A stretch of DNA of 64,000 nt, from assembly GCF_004138125.1 (NCBI RefSeq), contig NZ_RXHS01000001.1, positions 248,001 through 312,000 on the forward strand, in the 5' to 3' direction. The DNA is from Seramator thermalis. GTDB lineage: Bacteria > Bacteroidota > Bacteroidia > Bacteroidales > Dysgonomonadaceae. Under the pieces are notes generated by a model that saw only the letters and a program-made list of their open reading frames with translations, was not told where the DNA came from and searched no databases. The position numbers and the translations under genes were made by a program. This document shows, in pieces, positions 8,566 to 17,365 of the stretch (position 1 is the stretch's first letter; each line of letters opens with the position of its first letter).

Positions 8566-9174
8566 TCAATCGATAATGCCTCTATTTTTCAGTTCTTGTT
8601 CTAAATTGATTTGAGGTGTCAAGTGTAACGTCTGAAATCCGAGTTGTTTGGCAGTTTGGATGTTTTCCGGATTATCGTCGATGAACAGTGTTTCACGAGG
8701 ATCGATTCGATAGCGATCGATCAATATATGATAAAGTGCCGGATCAGGTTTCACGATTTTTTCCTCACCCGATACAACAATTCCGTCAAGCAAATCAAAA
8801 AAATCGTATTTAGCCTGAGCAAGCGGAAGCGTTTCGGCCGACCAGTTGGTCAATCCATACAAATTGTATTTTTCTTTCAGCGGTGTCAGTAATTTCACAT
8901 TTTCATCGAAAATTCCACCTACCATTTCAATCCATCGGCCATAATATAATGCAATCTCGTCGCTGTATCCGGGATGTTCTTTTTGTTTTGACAGTGTAGC
9001 TTCGGCGAGCGAACGGCCGGCATCCTGCATCAGATTCCAGTCGTATGGACAAATGTGTTCGAGAAAGTATTCCATTTCGTCTTCAGTCTCGAAAACGTTT
9101 CGATACAGATAACGAGGATTCCAGTCAATAAGTACGCCTCCAAAGTCAAATACGATATTTTTGAGTTGTTTCAT
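8566..9174 (-). CDS. HAD superfamily hydrolase, subfamily IA (YihX-like)
   Basis: Predicted cytoplasmic phosphatase. HAD motif I is FDFGGVLID with nucleophile Asp10; motif II is GLTNWS; motif III is the Lys in KIVKPDP; motif IV is FIDDNPEN. The residue two after the nucleophile is Gly rather than Asp, as in the YihX/haloacid-dehalogenase-like subgroup. The helical cap lies between motifs I and II. The ATG at 9174 is preferred to an in-frame TTG at 9183. The substrate is unknown; sugar phosphates are typical of YihX relatives. Confidence 0.85.
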   Translation of the reverse strand: MKQLKNIVFDFGGVLIDWNPRYLYRNVFETEDEMEYFLEHICPYDWNLMQDAGRSLAEATLSKQKEHPGYSDEIALYYGRWIEMVGGIFDENVKLLTPLKEKYNLYGLTNWSAETLPLAQAKYDFFDLLDGIVVSGEEKIVKPDPALYHILIDRYRIDPRETLFIDDNPENIQTAKQLGFQTLHLTPQINLEQELKNRGIID

Positions 9175-9196
9175 ATATTCCAAGTCAATTTTCGGA

Positions 9197-9204
9197 CAAA
9201 AATA
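9197..9204 (-). promoter_or_regulatory. Promoter -7 element for the HAD hydrolase
   Basis: The reverse strand reads TATTTTTG (TAnnTTTG), 22 bases upstream of the ATG at 9174. No clear -33 element. Confidence 0.4.
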
Positions 9205-9290
9205 GACCTAATCGATCAAAAAAAGAATAAAGACCCGAAATTCTAAAAGTTAAAAAAACAGAATAAAGGCAGCTATCACAATCAATTCTT

Positions 9291-9298
9291 TATATTTG
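9291..9298 (+). promoter_or_regulatory. Promoter -7 element for the NlpC/P60 lipoprotein
   Basis: TATATTTG matches TAnnTTTG. Predicted transcription start near 9305 leaves a 34-base leader before the ATG at 9339 and supports that start over a TTG at 9312. Confidence 0.5.
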
Positions 9299-9338
9299 TT
9301 TCGCAATAAAATTGAATGTGTCCGAAGAATACGCGTTT

Positions 9339-10388
9339 ATGGCATATTTTCTCAACGAAAAAAAAACTGTAATTTGCTTGTGGCTATTGCTATTACTCAC
9401 ATTACTGCTTGCTTCTTGTGGAACCTCACGAAAAGCTGTTTCGGAGAAACCATACCTCTCGTCAACACAACAGCAATTGATCGATTATAGCAAAGATTTT
9501 TTGGGTAAGCCATACCGACCTGCGGGAAAAGGACCTAATGCTTTTGACTGTTCAGGTTTCACCTCTTTCGTATTCAGAAAATTCGGATACAAACTCAGTG
9601 CCAGCTCCGAAGATCAGGATAAACAAGTACCTGCCATCAGACGAAAGGAAGATTTACAAATAGGCGATTTGGTTTTCTTTGAGGGGCGTCGCAAAAATGG
9701 GAAAGTAGGCCATGTTGGGATCGTCATCGAGAAAAAATCGAACGGTGAGTTCAATTTCATCCATGCATCCACTTCCGACGGAGTAATCATCACCGCATCC
9801 ACCGAACCCTATTACGCTTCGCGTTACTTGCGAGGAGGGCGCGTATTGAAAGAAACTGATCGACTGACCTCACAACAAACGAAGAAAGCACAACAAAAAG
9901 TTGTCGAAGATAAAAACAGTATTAACACTCTGAAAAATATTTCGGAAAACGAAGCTAATCGAGTCGATTTGCCTCGACTGAAATCTTCGGACGAAATTTC
10001 GAAAGCTCAGGCAGATAACAATTATATTGTGCACTCGCGAGAGGCATCTCGAAAAACAGTGTCTCAACTCGCAAGCACAACAAGCCATAAGAACACAACA
10101 GACAATTCACCAACGAATAGCGGGATTAATCAAGAGAAGCAAACCATGCGTCGCCCCAAATATACAACCGTTTCCGATCCGGAAGAAATGGAAGCAAACT
10201 CCGACTCATTGTCAAAAGATACGGTTAACAATGCAGATGTTAGTATCCAGCACACCGTAAAAATGGGCGAAACACTCTACTCTATTTCTCGAAAATACAA
10301 TTGCACGATCGAACAGATTAAATCATGGAATCCGTCCATAGGGAAAGTTTTGAAAACCAGCGAAATACTTTCGATTAGAAACAATTGA
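9339..10388 (+). CDS. NlpC/P60 family lipoprotein with C-terminal LysM domain
   Basis: Predicted peptidoglycan endopeptidase (cysteine peptidase family C40) anchored as a lipoprotein. From the ATG at 9339, a hydrophobic signal leads to the lipobox LLASC with lipidated Cys27. The catalytic domain spans about residues 42-165 with Cys71 (FDCSGFT), His125 (VGHVGIV) and His142 (FIHAST). A polar linker of roughly 130 residues rich in Ser, Thr, Asn and Lys follows, ending in one LysM repeat (VKMGETLYSISRKYN). LysM at the C-terminus after a long linker could let the enzyme reach across the periplasm to the wall. Confidence 0.9.
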   Translation: MAYFLNEKKTVICLWLLLLLTLLLASCGTSRKAVSEKPYLSSTQQQLIDYSKDFLGKPYRPAGKGPNAFDCSGFTSFVFRKFGYKLSASSEDQDKQVPAIRRKEDLQIGDLVFFEGRRKNGKVGHVGIVIEKKSNGEFNFIHASTSDGVIITASTEPYYASRYLRGGRVLKETDRLTSQQTKKAQQKVVEDKNSINTLKNISENEANRVDLPRLKSSDEISKAQADNNYIVHSREASRKTVSQLASTTSHKNTTDNSPTNSGINQEKQTMRRPKYTTVSDPEEMEANSDSLSKDTVNNADVSIQHTVKMGETLYSISRKYNCTIEQIKSWNPSIGKVLKTSEILSIRNN

Positions 10389-10483
10389 AAAAAGTTTCGT
10401 CCCGACAGTTAAAAAAACATATCGGAACACAAGCGTGTAATATTGTTTGTATCCCGAGAGGCCATCACGTAATAACAACGCAA

Positions 10484-11052
10484 TTATTCCAATTCTTTTT
10501 GAATGAAAGTATGCAACTTTCGCAATCGCAAGGCAAAAACAATCGAAAGTGCTCCACTGGCCAAAAAAGCAAAGCCGGTCCATAGCACAATGGACAAACC
10601 GCCGAAAGCCGGATTGAAAATCATCAGAAACGAAAGCAAGATTCCCAATACCGAAAACACCATCAGTGTTCCCCAATCGATTACATAATGACGGCGCAAT
10701 TGAAGAGCAATAGCAATACCCGAAACAGAACGAAACATTAACATAAATCCTACGTACAAAGGTAGCGTAATGGCCGAAACGCAGGATTAAACAAAAGCAT
10801 TAATCCGAGAATCAAACTCAAAATTCCCAATACCAGCGACCAACCATTCGTTTTGTTTACAATGGCGAAATAAGTTTCGAGAATTCCGTTAATCAAAAAA
10901 CCGATTGCAAAAACAATGGCCAATGCTACGTAAGATTTTGCGGGAGTGAAAAGCGTCCAAACTCCCAAAATCAACAAAATCACGCCGATAACAAGCGGAA
11001 GATACCATCGTCTAACAATTTGATGAGTTGATGTAAGTATATCCTCTATCAT
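10484..11052 (-). pseudogene. HdeD family (DUF308) membrane protein, frameshifted
   Basis: Two reverse-strand reading frames together make one HdeD-type acid-resistance membrane protein of about 190 residues with six hydrophobic segments. The N-terminal part (11052 down to about 10780) reaches LLFNPAF; the expected continuation AITLPLYVGF then lies in another frame. The break is at a run of three A on the plus strand (10777-10779): one added base gives NPAFSAITLPLYVG. This is either a one-base deletion in a homopolymer in the organism or a sequencing error. Everything else in the gene looks intact, so decay is recent if real. Confidence 0.82.
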
Positions 11053-11232
11053 ATTATGTTATAGTTTTAGTATTCAATTTATTGAACACTTATCATACTA
11101 AATTGTTCGTTCGCCTTCACTCAGCAGGTTAGCCCGATTAAGGCATAAAATCATACTGAAAATGAAACAAATAAACGAATAAAATGAAATAAAAGTAAAA
11201 CTCTATTCCGTATATTTTTTTCGATGTTTGGA

Positions 11233-11263
11233 TTTGAAATATCAAAGTTTTATCGTATCTTTG
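11233..11263 (+). promoter_or_regulatory. Promoter of the rpsF-rpsR-rplI operon
   Basis: TTTG (11233-11236), a spacer of exactly 19 bases, and TATCTTTG (11256-11263): a full match to the Bacteroidota housekeeping promoter. The leader then carries a small hairpin (CTAAAT 11269-11274 with ATTTAG 11280-11285) before rpsF. Confidence 0.75.
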
Positions 11264-11318
11264 CGCCTCTAAATTCGATATTTAGCTACAAAAATTATCT
11301 AAACAAAAGATTAACAGT

Positions 11319-11723
11319 ATGAACAATTACGAAACCGTTTTCATTTTGACTCCCGTTTTGTCTGATGCACAGATGAAGGAAGCGGTTGACAAATTCAAAA
11401 ACATCCTTACCGAACAAGGAGCCGAAATCGTAAACGAAGAAAATTGGGGATTGCGCAAGTTAGCCTATCCCATTGACAAAAAGACCACCGGTTTTTATTA
11501 TTTTTTGGAATTCAAAGCCGATCCTTCGGTTATTGAAAAACTGGAAATTAACTACCGCCGCGACGAGCGCGTAATTCGTTTTCTGACGGTAAAACAAGAC
11601 AAATTTGCCTTAGAGTATGCCGAGAAGAGGCGCAACAACAAAGGCAGTAAGAAAAACGAAGCTCCTGCACCCGTAAAAGAAAAGGTGGCTGAAAAAGTTG
11701 AACTAGAAGAAAAGGAGGATTAA
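11319..11723 (+). CDS. rpsF: 30S ribosomal protein S6
   Basis: Ribosomal protein of the 30S platform that forms a dimer with S18. The 134-residue protein starts [12 protein letters not shown], has the conserved GLRKLAYPI and YYFLEFKA strands, and ends in a long Lys/Glu-rich tail (about residues 100-134), longer than in E. coli before glutamate addition. First gene of rpsF-rpsR-rplI; rpsR begins three bases after the stop. No single-strand binding protein gene is inserted, as is usual in Bacteroidota. Confidence 0.97.
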   Translation: MNNYETVFILTPVLSDAQMKEAVDKFKNILTEQGAEIVNEENWGLRKLAYPIDKKTTGFYYFLEFKADPSVIEKLEINYRRDERVIRFLTVKQDKFALEYAEKRRNNKGSKKNEAPAPVKEKVAEKVELEEKED

Positions 11724-11726
11724 AAA

Positions 11727-11993
11727 ATGGCAAAACAATCAGAAATTCGCTATTTAACGCCGGTTTCGGTAGATGTAAAAAAGAAAAAATATTGTCGTTT
11801 CAAAAAGAACGGAATCAAATACATCGACTATAAGGATCCCGAATTCCTTAAAAAGTTTCTCAACGAACAGGGTAAGATCTTACCCCGCCGAATCACCGGA
11901 ACTTCGCTTAAATTTCAACGCCGCATTGCACAAGCCGTCAAACGTGCCCGTCATATTGCTTTGCTGCCTTACGTAACCGATTTAATGAAATAA
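11727..11993 (+). CDS. rpsR: 30S ribosomal protein S18
   Basis: Partner of S6 in the 30S platform. The 88-residue protein shows the family core [26 protein letters not shown] and the basic [18 protein letters not shown]. It begins three bases after rpsF and is preceded by GGAGG inside the end of rpsF, a clear Shine-Dalgarno sequence that is unusual for this genome. Confidence 0.97.
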   Translation: MAKQSEIRYLTPVSVDVKKKKYCRFKKNGIKYIDYKDPEFLKKFLNEQGKILPRRITGTSLKFQRRIAQAVKRARHIALLPYVTDLMK

Positions 11994-12005
11994 GGAGGAG
12001 AAAAA

Positions 12006-12449
12006 ATGGAAGTAATATTGAAAGAAGACGTTCCAAATTTGGGCTATAAAGACGATATCGTTAACGTGAAACGCGGCTATGGTCGCAATTATCTCATTCC
12101 TCAAGGGAAGGCTTATATCGCTACCGAATCGGCAAAAAAAGTACTTGCCGAAAATTTGAAACAACGCGCTCATAAAATTGAAAAAATCAAAAACGAAGCT
12201 CAGGAACTTGCAAGCAAACTCGAAGGAGTATCTCTGACTATCGGCGCAAAAACAAGCTCTACGGGCACTATCTTCGGGTCGGTAACGAACATCCAAATTG
12301 CTGATGCTCTAAAAGAAAAGGGATTTGAAATCGACCGAAAACTCATCCTTATCAAAGATCCGGTGAAAGAAGTCGGCACTTATAAAGCAACGGTTAAATT
12401 ACACAAGGAAGTATCGGTAGAAATACCGTTTGAAGTAGTTTCAGAATAA
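12006..12449 (+). CDS. rplI: 50S ribosomal protein L9
   Basis: Binds 23S rRNA near the L1 stalk. The 147-residue protein has the N-terminal RNA-binding lobe ([33 protein letters not shown]), a long connecting helix (about residues 42-75) and the C-terminal lobe (GKIFGSV-like [11 protein letters not shown]). It is the last gene of the operon and has a strong GGAGG ribosome binding site about eight bases upstream. An intrinsic terminator follows. Confidence 0.97.
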   Translation: MEVILKEDVPNLGYKDDIVNVKRGYGRNYLIPQGKAYIATESAKKVLAENLKQRAHKIEKIKNEAQELASKLEGVSLTIGAKTSSTGTIFGSVTNIQIADALKEKGFEIDRKLILIKDPVKEVGTYKATVKLHKEVSVEIPFEVVSE

Positions 12450-12484
12450 AATAATTCTACTATTCTTTCAGATAAATCATGTTC

Positions 12485-12518
12485 AAAAAGAGGATGTTCT
12501 TCGGAATATCCTCTTTTT
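12485..12518 (+). terminator. Intrinsic terminator of the rpsF operon
   Basis: Arms of 15 bases pair through a TTCG tetraloop (12500-12503) closed by C-G: 11 perfect pairs AAAAAGAGGAT/ATCCTCTTTTT plus four inner pairs including one G-T. The arm itself supplies the T-run. Very likely functional. Confidence 0.9.
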
Positions 12519-12584
12519 GTTTCCAACAAAAGTACATGAAAATTGATTATTTACGAAACAACCTTCAATCACAAATTTTAATGC

Positions 12585-12592
12585 TATTTTTG
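12585..12592 (+). promoter_or_regulatory. Promoter -7 element for the hemerythrin-luxR pair
   Basis: TATTTTTG matches TAnnTTTG, 30 bases upstream of the ATG at 12623. No -33 element is obvious. Confidence 0.45.
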
Positions 12593-12622
12593 TCCAAAAA
12601 TGTATCTTAATGAAAAAAAACG

Positions 12623-13321
12623 ATGACATATACTCCTTCGCACAAAATGAGTGATTTGGCTACTCACCATTTTCGTATTTTACTTGTCCTCAATCGTTTT
12701 GGAATTGGGCTCGGTTTTGGTGAAAAAACGATCGCTGAGGTGTGCAACGAAAATAATGTTGATGTAGAGACTTTTTTGGCGGTCGCAAACATGCTGGTAA
12801 AAGACAATGACATTGCAGAGGAAACGATTCCCAATATATCGCCCGAGGCTCTTATCACGTATTTACAACGGTCGCATGAATATTTTCTCGAATTTAAACT
12901 GCCCGGAATCAGGCAAGGATTGGAAAATGTCCTAACCGAAAGAAAGAACGACCTCAACAATGCCGTGTTGAACTATTTTGACGAGTATGTTGAAGAGGTT
13001 CGTAAACACATGATGTATGAAGAAACAAAAGTATTCCCATATATTCGTGAATTGGTCGAAGGGAAAAACAATCGAAAATACAACATCGATATTTTTCGGC
13101 GTCATCACGATCAAGTTGAATACCGATTGAAAGAGTTTAAGCAGATTTTAATTAAATATTATCCTGCCAAAGGATCGAATGAGTTAAACAATGTATTGTT
13201 CGATATATTTAACTGCGAATATGATTTGGCCTCGCATAATCAAATCGAAAATCAATTGCTTATTCCGTCGATTCTGAAACTGGAGCAAAAAAACCGGCTG
13301 AAAGATGAGCAAACAAATTAA
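12623..13321 (+). CDS. Hemerythrin domain-containing protein (RIC/YtfE-like)
   Basis: Predicted di-iron protein. A helical N-terminal part (about residues 1-75) resembles the ScdA/RIC N-terminal region; the hemerythrin-like four-helix bundle follows, with candidate iron ligands His85 (RSHEYFL), His129 and Glu133 (KHMMYEETKVFPY), His161/162 (FRRHHDQVE), His205 and Glu209 (ASHNQIENQLLIP). Family members repair iron-sulfur clusters after oxidative or nitrosative stress or sense oxygen and NO. The gene overlaps the following luxR-type regulator by 17 bases, which suggests the two act together. Substrate or signal cannot be told from sequence. Confidence 0.85.
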   Translation: MTYTPSHKMSDLATHHFRILLVLNRFGIGLGFGEKTIAEVCNENNVDVETFLAVANMLVKDNDIAEETIPNISPEALITYLQRSHEYFLEFKLPGIRQGLENVLTERKNDLNNAVLNYFDEYVEEVRKHMMYEETKVFPYIRELVEGKNNRKYNIDIFRRHHDQVEYRLKEFKQILIKYYPAKGSNELNNVLFDIFNCEYDLASHNQIENQLLIPSILKLEQKNRLKDEQTN

Positions 13322-13901
13322 GGTTGCAATAGCCGAATCGTCCGATGTGATCCGAACCGGGATTATCTCGATTCTGAAAAGTATGAATTTTCAGATTTTT
13401 TTTGTTGAAATAAAAAACTTGCAGCAGCTTAGGCAATCTTTTGCCCATCACAATTTCGATATTTTAATCCTTAATCCGATTCTGACAGGATTTTCATCCC
13501 CTCAGCAATTAAAAAAAGAATTCTGCAAATCCGGCATTAAAATCATCGCATTGCAAAGCGTCTTGTGTGAAAATTCTCTTATGTTGCAATACGATGAGTC
13601 TGTTTCGATATTCGATTCCGCTGAACAAATAATCAGCAAACTGAAGAAAGCGATATCATCACCTGAGTCAGATATTTCGTCAGAGTGTCTTAGCTCGCGC
13701 GAAAAAGAGATCGTCGGGTTGGTTGTGAAAGGACTCTCCAACAAACAAATTGCCGAAAAACTCAATCTCTCGATACACACCGTAATAACGCATCGGCGCA
13801 ACATATCCACCAAACTGGATATCCACAGTACGTCTGGGCTTACTATCTATGCCATCGTCAATAAGCTAATCGAAATCGATGATATTAAGAAAAATGATTA
13901 G
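13305..13901 (+). CDS. LuxR/NarL-type response regulator with degenerate receiver
   Basis: The C-terminal 65 residues are a clear LuxR-type DNA-binding domain (LSSREKEIVGLVVKGLSNKQ and following helix). The N-terminal 115 residues resemble a CheY-like receiver, but the position of the phospho-acceptor Asp is Asn57 (DILILNPIL) and the acidic pair is reduced to AESSD. Phosphorylation by a histidine kinase is therefore unlikely; the receiver may sense protein contact or another signal. It overlaps the hemerythrin gene by 17 bases, so iron/oxygen/NO-linked control is the obvious hypothesis. The stop is eight bases from the convergent ackA end. Confidence 0.86.
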   Translation: MSKQIKVAIAESSDVIRTGIISILKSMNFQIFFVEIKNLQQLRQSFAHHNFDILILNPILTGFSSPQQLKKEFCKSGIKIIALQSVLCENSLMLQYDESVSIFDSAEQIISKLKKAISSPESDISSECLSSREKEIVGLVVKGLSNKQIAEKLNLSIHTVITHRRNISTKLDIHSTSGLTIYAIVNKLIEIDDIKKND

Positions 13902-13909
13902 TCCTCCCC

Positions 13910-15136
13910 CTACTCCGTTGCAACCTTATTCGAAAGATTTTTCGAAACGATTTCGAGTGTGTCTTGAGCAATGGTCAACTCTTCATCCGTCGGAATGATA
14001 ACAACTTTAACTTTCGATTCAGGTTTACTTATTTCACATTCGATACCACGAACCGAAGCGTTTTTCTCTTCATCAAGTTCGATACCCAAAAACTCCATAT
14101 TCTTGCAAACCTCACTTCGAGTAATAGCCTGGTTCTCACCTACTCCACCAGTAAACACCAAAATATCGAGACCACCTAAAATTGCGGCATAAGCTCCAAC
14201 ATATTTTTTGATGCGATAATTATACATATCGAGCGATAGAGCAGCACGTTTGTTTCCTTGCGCTATTGCTGCGTTCACTTCCCGCATATCCGATGATACG
14301 CCCGAAATACCCAACACGCCTGAGAATTTATTCACCAGACGCGATATTCCCGGCGCACCCAAACGTTCCTTTTCCATCAAGTAGGTCAGGACACCGGGAT
14401 CAACATCACCCGAGCGCGTTCCCATCATCAATCCCTCCACCGGCGTCATTCCCATACTCGTATCGATAGACTTACCGTTTTTAATCGCATCTACAGACCC
14501 TCCATTGCCGATATGGGCCGTAATCATGCGTTGCTCTTCAAAAGGAACGCCAAGAAATTCGCAAGCCCTTTTCGAAACATAGCGATGACTCGTTCCATGA
14601 AAACCATATCGACGAATACTATATTTTTCGTAAAGCGAATAAGGTAAGGCGTACATATAAGCATAATCCGGCATCGTTTGATGAAAAGCAGTATCGAACA
14701 CTGCAACTTGAGGCGTTTCGGGCATTAATTCCTGAATCGCATAAATACCTTTCAGGTTAGGTGGATTGTGTAGGGGGGCAAGCTCAATGTATTCTTCAAT
14801 AGATGCAATCACCTCTTGCGTTAGCAAAACACTTTGATTAAATTTCTCTCCTCCGTGAACCACACGATGACCCACAGCATCGATCTCGCTCAACGAATTA
14901 ATACAACCGTATTTTTTACTGAGCAAAACGCCCAAAATATATTCAATGCCTGTCTGATGTTCCAGAATTTCGCCTTCGAGCATCACTTTTCTTCCATCCT
15001 GCAAAGTGAATTTCAGAAAAGAACCCTTCAGCCCAATCTTTTCGACTCCACCCTGAGCAAGTACTTGCCGAGTTTCCATCTGATAAAGTTTGTATTTGAT
15101 GGACGAACTGCCACAGTTGAGTACCAAAATTTTCAT
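13910..15136 (-). CDS. ackA: Acetate kinase
   Basis: Interconverts acetyl phosphate plus ADP and acetate plus ATP, giving ATP in fermentation. The 408-residue protein shows LNCGSSSIKY at residues 5-14, AVGHRVVHGGE, RYGFHGTSHRYV, the HIGNGGSV and DTSMGMTP phosphate-binding loops, and TGGVGEN near the C-terminus. It is last in a reverse-strand unit pta-(hydroxyacyl-CoA dehydrogenase)-ackA, 18 bases after the dehydrogenase gene. Confidence 0.97.
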   Translation of the reverse strand: MKILVLNCGSSSIKYKLYQMETRQVLAQGGVEKIGLKGSFLKFTLQDGRKVMLEGEILEHQTGIEYILGVLLSKKYGCINSLSEIDAVGHRVVHGGEKFNQSVLLTQEVIASIEEYIELAPLHNPPNLKGIYAIQELMPETPQVAVFDTAFHQTMPDYAYMYALPYSLYEKYSIRRYGFHGTSHRYVSKRACEFLGVPFEEQRMITAHIGNGGSVDAIKNGKSIDTSMGMTPVEGLMMGTRSGDVDPGVLTYLMEKERLGAPGISRLVNKFSGVLGISGVSSDMREVNAAIAQGNKRAALSLDMYNYRIKKYVGAYAAILGGLDILVFTGGVGENQAITRSEVCKNMEFLGIELDEEKNASVRGIECEISKPESKVKVVIIPTDEELTIAQDTLEIVSKNLSNKVATE

Positions 15137-15154
15137 TGCGATTTGATTTCCTGT

Positions 15155-16132
15155 TTAAAAAAGTGAATTGTTGATACCTGTTACATTTCCGTTTTGGTCA
15201 TAAATATAAAATCCTTTCCCTGTGCGAATTCCCAATTGATTTGATCGGTAGAGTTTCCACAAAATGGGATTGGGTTTGTATTTTTTGTCGCCAAAATCGT
15301 TGAACATCGCTTCCATAAGAGTTACCATTCGTTCAATGCCAATAATATCGGCCATACGAAAAATTCCGTAACGCTGACCATAGATAATCGTAAATGTTTC
15401 TTCGATATTTTCCATAGAGGTTACATGTTCCATTAATATTTCACACGCCTCGTTGAGCATGGCTACCATCAAACGCAGGCTCACATTTCCATTGCTCTCA
15501 CTCACTTTGTGAGGTTTGTATCCGATAAGTTTGGCGAAAATTTCCATTTTGGCATACACTTCGTTTGAGGTGTACATTCCACTCACAATTTCGAGAATAC
15601 GAGCATCGGGATGTGCCACTGGAAAATACAAACTTACACATCGCTCTTTATGTATCAAGTCGGCCGCAAGTTCACTAATAATTACTGTCGGTCCGTTTGT
15701 GGCAATAATAGCATCGGGCTCGAGAATTTCTTCGAGTTTTTTAAAAATATTTTTTCTCAAGGGAGTACTTCTACGTCCGGTTTCGGAATAACGCGTACAT
15801 TCTACCACCAAATCACATCCTCTGAAGTCCACATAATCAAGTGTGGGAGTGATGCGGTTCATGATTATTTTCTTTTCGGACTGAGTAAGACCCCAGTTTT
15901 CAATTTTCGAATCGAGATTTCTACTTACCTCTTCCATCACAAAATCGATGCGTTCCTGATTTTCGTCCATGAAAATCACATCCATTCCTGCGCTGGAAGT
16001 TAGATTGATGATGGTACGGCCTTCTTTGCCGGCACCCACAACACCGATTTTCGAAAACATCGGCTTTTTTTTGTGCTGTGCGCTAATGCTGAGCCCAAAT
16101 TGCTCGATAGGTTCTATAATAGTTTCTGTCAT
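15155..16132 (-). CDS. 3-hydroxyacyl-CoA dehydrogenase family protein
   Basis: The protein of 325 residues has an N-terminal NAD-binding Rossmann domain (IGVVGAGKEGRTI, residues 29-41) and the C-terminal helical domain of 3-hydroxybutyryl/3-hydroxyacyl-CoA dehydrogenases (WKLYRSNQLGIRTGKGFYIYD). Catalytic motifs are diverged: the usual ATNTSS is ATNGPT, and the His-containing HFFNP is YFPVAHP. The role may be reduction of acetoacetyl-CoA-like substrates, but the changes make a different hydroxyacid substrate possible. It sits between pta and ackA with gaps of 34 and 18 bases. A 25-residue N-terminal extension precedes the Rossmann fold; MFSKIG at residue 25 is an alternative start. Confidence 0.82.
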   Translation of the reverse strand: MTETIIEPIEQFGLSISAQHKKKPMFSKIGVVGAGKEGRTIINLTSSAGMDVIFMDENQERIDFVMEEVSRNLDSKIENWGLTQSEKKIIMNRITPTLDYVDFRGCDLVVECTRYSETGRRSTPLRKNIFKKLEEILEPDAIIATNGPTVIISELAADLIHKERCVSLYFPVAHPDARILEIVSGMYTSNEVYAKMEIFAKLIGYKPHKVSESNGNVSLRLMVAMLNEACEILMEHVTSMENIEETFTIIYGQRYGIFRMADIIGIERMVTLMEAMFNDFGDKKYKPNPILWKLYRSNQLGIRTGKGFYIYDQNGNVTGINNSLF

Positions 16133-16166
16133 AATAGTTTAATAATTTTTTATCTATGAAGCACGT

Positions 16167-17177
16167 TTATGGCTTTTTTAAACCGATAGCCTGATTAGCA
16201 GCTATCGCAGCCATTTTGTAGATATCTTCCACCGAACATCCACGCGAAAGATCATTGACTGGCGCAGCCATCCCTTGCAAAATCGGACCAACGGCCTCAG
16301 CATTTCCCAACCGCTGCACAAGCTTATAGCCGATATTCCCCGCTTCGAGTGATGGAAATACCAACACATTCGCATTCCCGGCGATTGAGCTTCCGGGAGC
16401 CTTTTGCTCGGCAACCGAGGATACAAGGGCAGCGTCAACTTGAAGCTCGCCATCAATCTGCAACAAGGGGTCTTTTTCTCTTGCGATTCGAGTGGCTTCC
16501 ACTACTTTATCCACACGTTCATGTTGTGCGCTGCCTTTCGTCGAAAAACTCAGCATGGCAACTCTCGGTTCAATTCCGACGATATCACGAGCGGTTTGTG
16601 CCGAAGCAATGGCAATCGAAGCAAGTTCTTCGGCCGTAGGATCCGGAATCACGGCACAATCAGCAAAAACAAGAATTCCGTTTTCGCCATATTGAGGCGT
16701 GTTCGTAAACATGATGAAAGCACCCGAAACCACACTCACACCAGGCAATGTTTTGATAATTTGCAATGCAGGACGAAGGACATCGCCCGTAGTATTTCGA
16801 GCACCTGCTATTTCGCCATCGGCATCTCCATTTTTGATCATCAGGCATCCCAAATAAAGTGGATCTTCAATCAGTTTTTCCGCTTGTTCAAACGTCATGC
16901 CTTTTTTCTTCCGGAGTTCGTAAAGCAGGTCGGCATAAGTTTGCTTTTTCGAATAATTGTGGGGATCGACAATTGTAGCTTTGTCAATATGTTTCAATTT
17001 CAGTTCTTCGGCCAGTGTGGTTATTTCATCGGGATTTCCCAACAAAATGATGTCGGCAACACCATCCGTAATCAGCTTGTCGGCAGCCTGAAGTGTGCGT
17101 TTTTCAGTCCCCTCGGGCAGTACAATACGCTGTTTGTTTGCCTTGGCCCGGGCAATAATGTTTTCGATTAAGTTCAT
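16167..17177 (-). CDS. pta: Phosphate acetyltransferase
   Basis: Interconverts acetyl-CoA and acetyl phosphate; with AckA it makes acetate and ATP. The 336-residue protein is the short, catalytic-domain-only form. Motifs include [16 protein letters not shown] at the N-terminus, [43 protein letters not shown] and [18 protein letters not shown]. It is the first gene of the three-gene unit and has a TATCTTTG promoter element at 17200-17207. Confidence 0.97.
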   Translation of the reverse strand: MNLIENIIARAKANKQRIVLPEGTEKRTLQAADKLITDGVADIILLGNPDEITTLAEELKLKHIDKATIVDPHNYSKKQTYADLLYELRKKKGMTFEQAEKLIEDPLYLGCLMIKNGDADGEIAGARNTTGDVLRPALQIIKTLPGVSVVSGAFIMFTNTPQYGENGILVFADCAVIPDPTAEELASIAIASAQTARDIVGIEPRVAMLSFSTKGSAQHERVDKVVEATRIAREKDPLLQIDGELQVDAALVSSVAEQKAPGSSIAGNANVLVFPSLEAGNIGYKLVQRLGNAEAVGPILQGMAAPVNDLSRGCSVEDIYKMAAIAANQAIGLKKP

Positions 17178-17199
17178 TGTTCGATTTTTGATTACGCTG

Positions 17200-17207
17200 C
17201 AAAGATA
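17200..17207 (-). promoter_or_regulatory. Promoter -7 element for pta-hbd-ackA
   Basis: The reverse strand reads TATCTTTG, a strong TAnnTTTG match, 23 bases before the pta ATG and immediately after the T-tail of the arginine-operon terminator. No -33 element fits because the terminator stem occupies that position. Confidence 0.55.
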
Positions 17208-17213
17208 GAAAAG

Positions 17214-17252
17214 AAAATTGGATTTTGCCCTTTGAAAAAGGAATCCAATTTT
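17214..17252 (-). terminator. Intrinsic terminator of the arginine operon
   Basis: Eleven perfect base pairs (AAAATTGGATT/AATCCAATTTT) enclose an inner CCTTT/AAAGG stem. Read on the reverse strand, the stem is followed by TTTTCTTTTCT. It lies downstream of argH and directly upstream of the pta promoter element. Confidence 0.85.
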
Positions 17253-17365
17253 TTATTCTTTGCGATCATCGGCCGAACTCATCCTAATCTTGTAGGTTGT
17301 TGCTGAAAAAAAATTAATTCGAAGTATCCAACTTAGATAGATATCCGACTTAATAACTCCGACAA

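Noticed and set aside
16404-17171. Forward-strand open frame of 255 codons opposite pta
   Set aside because: pta is unambiguous on the reverse strand; the forward frame is compositionally implausible.
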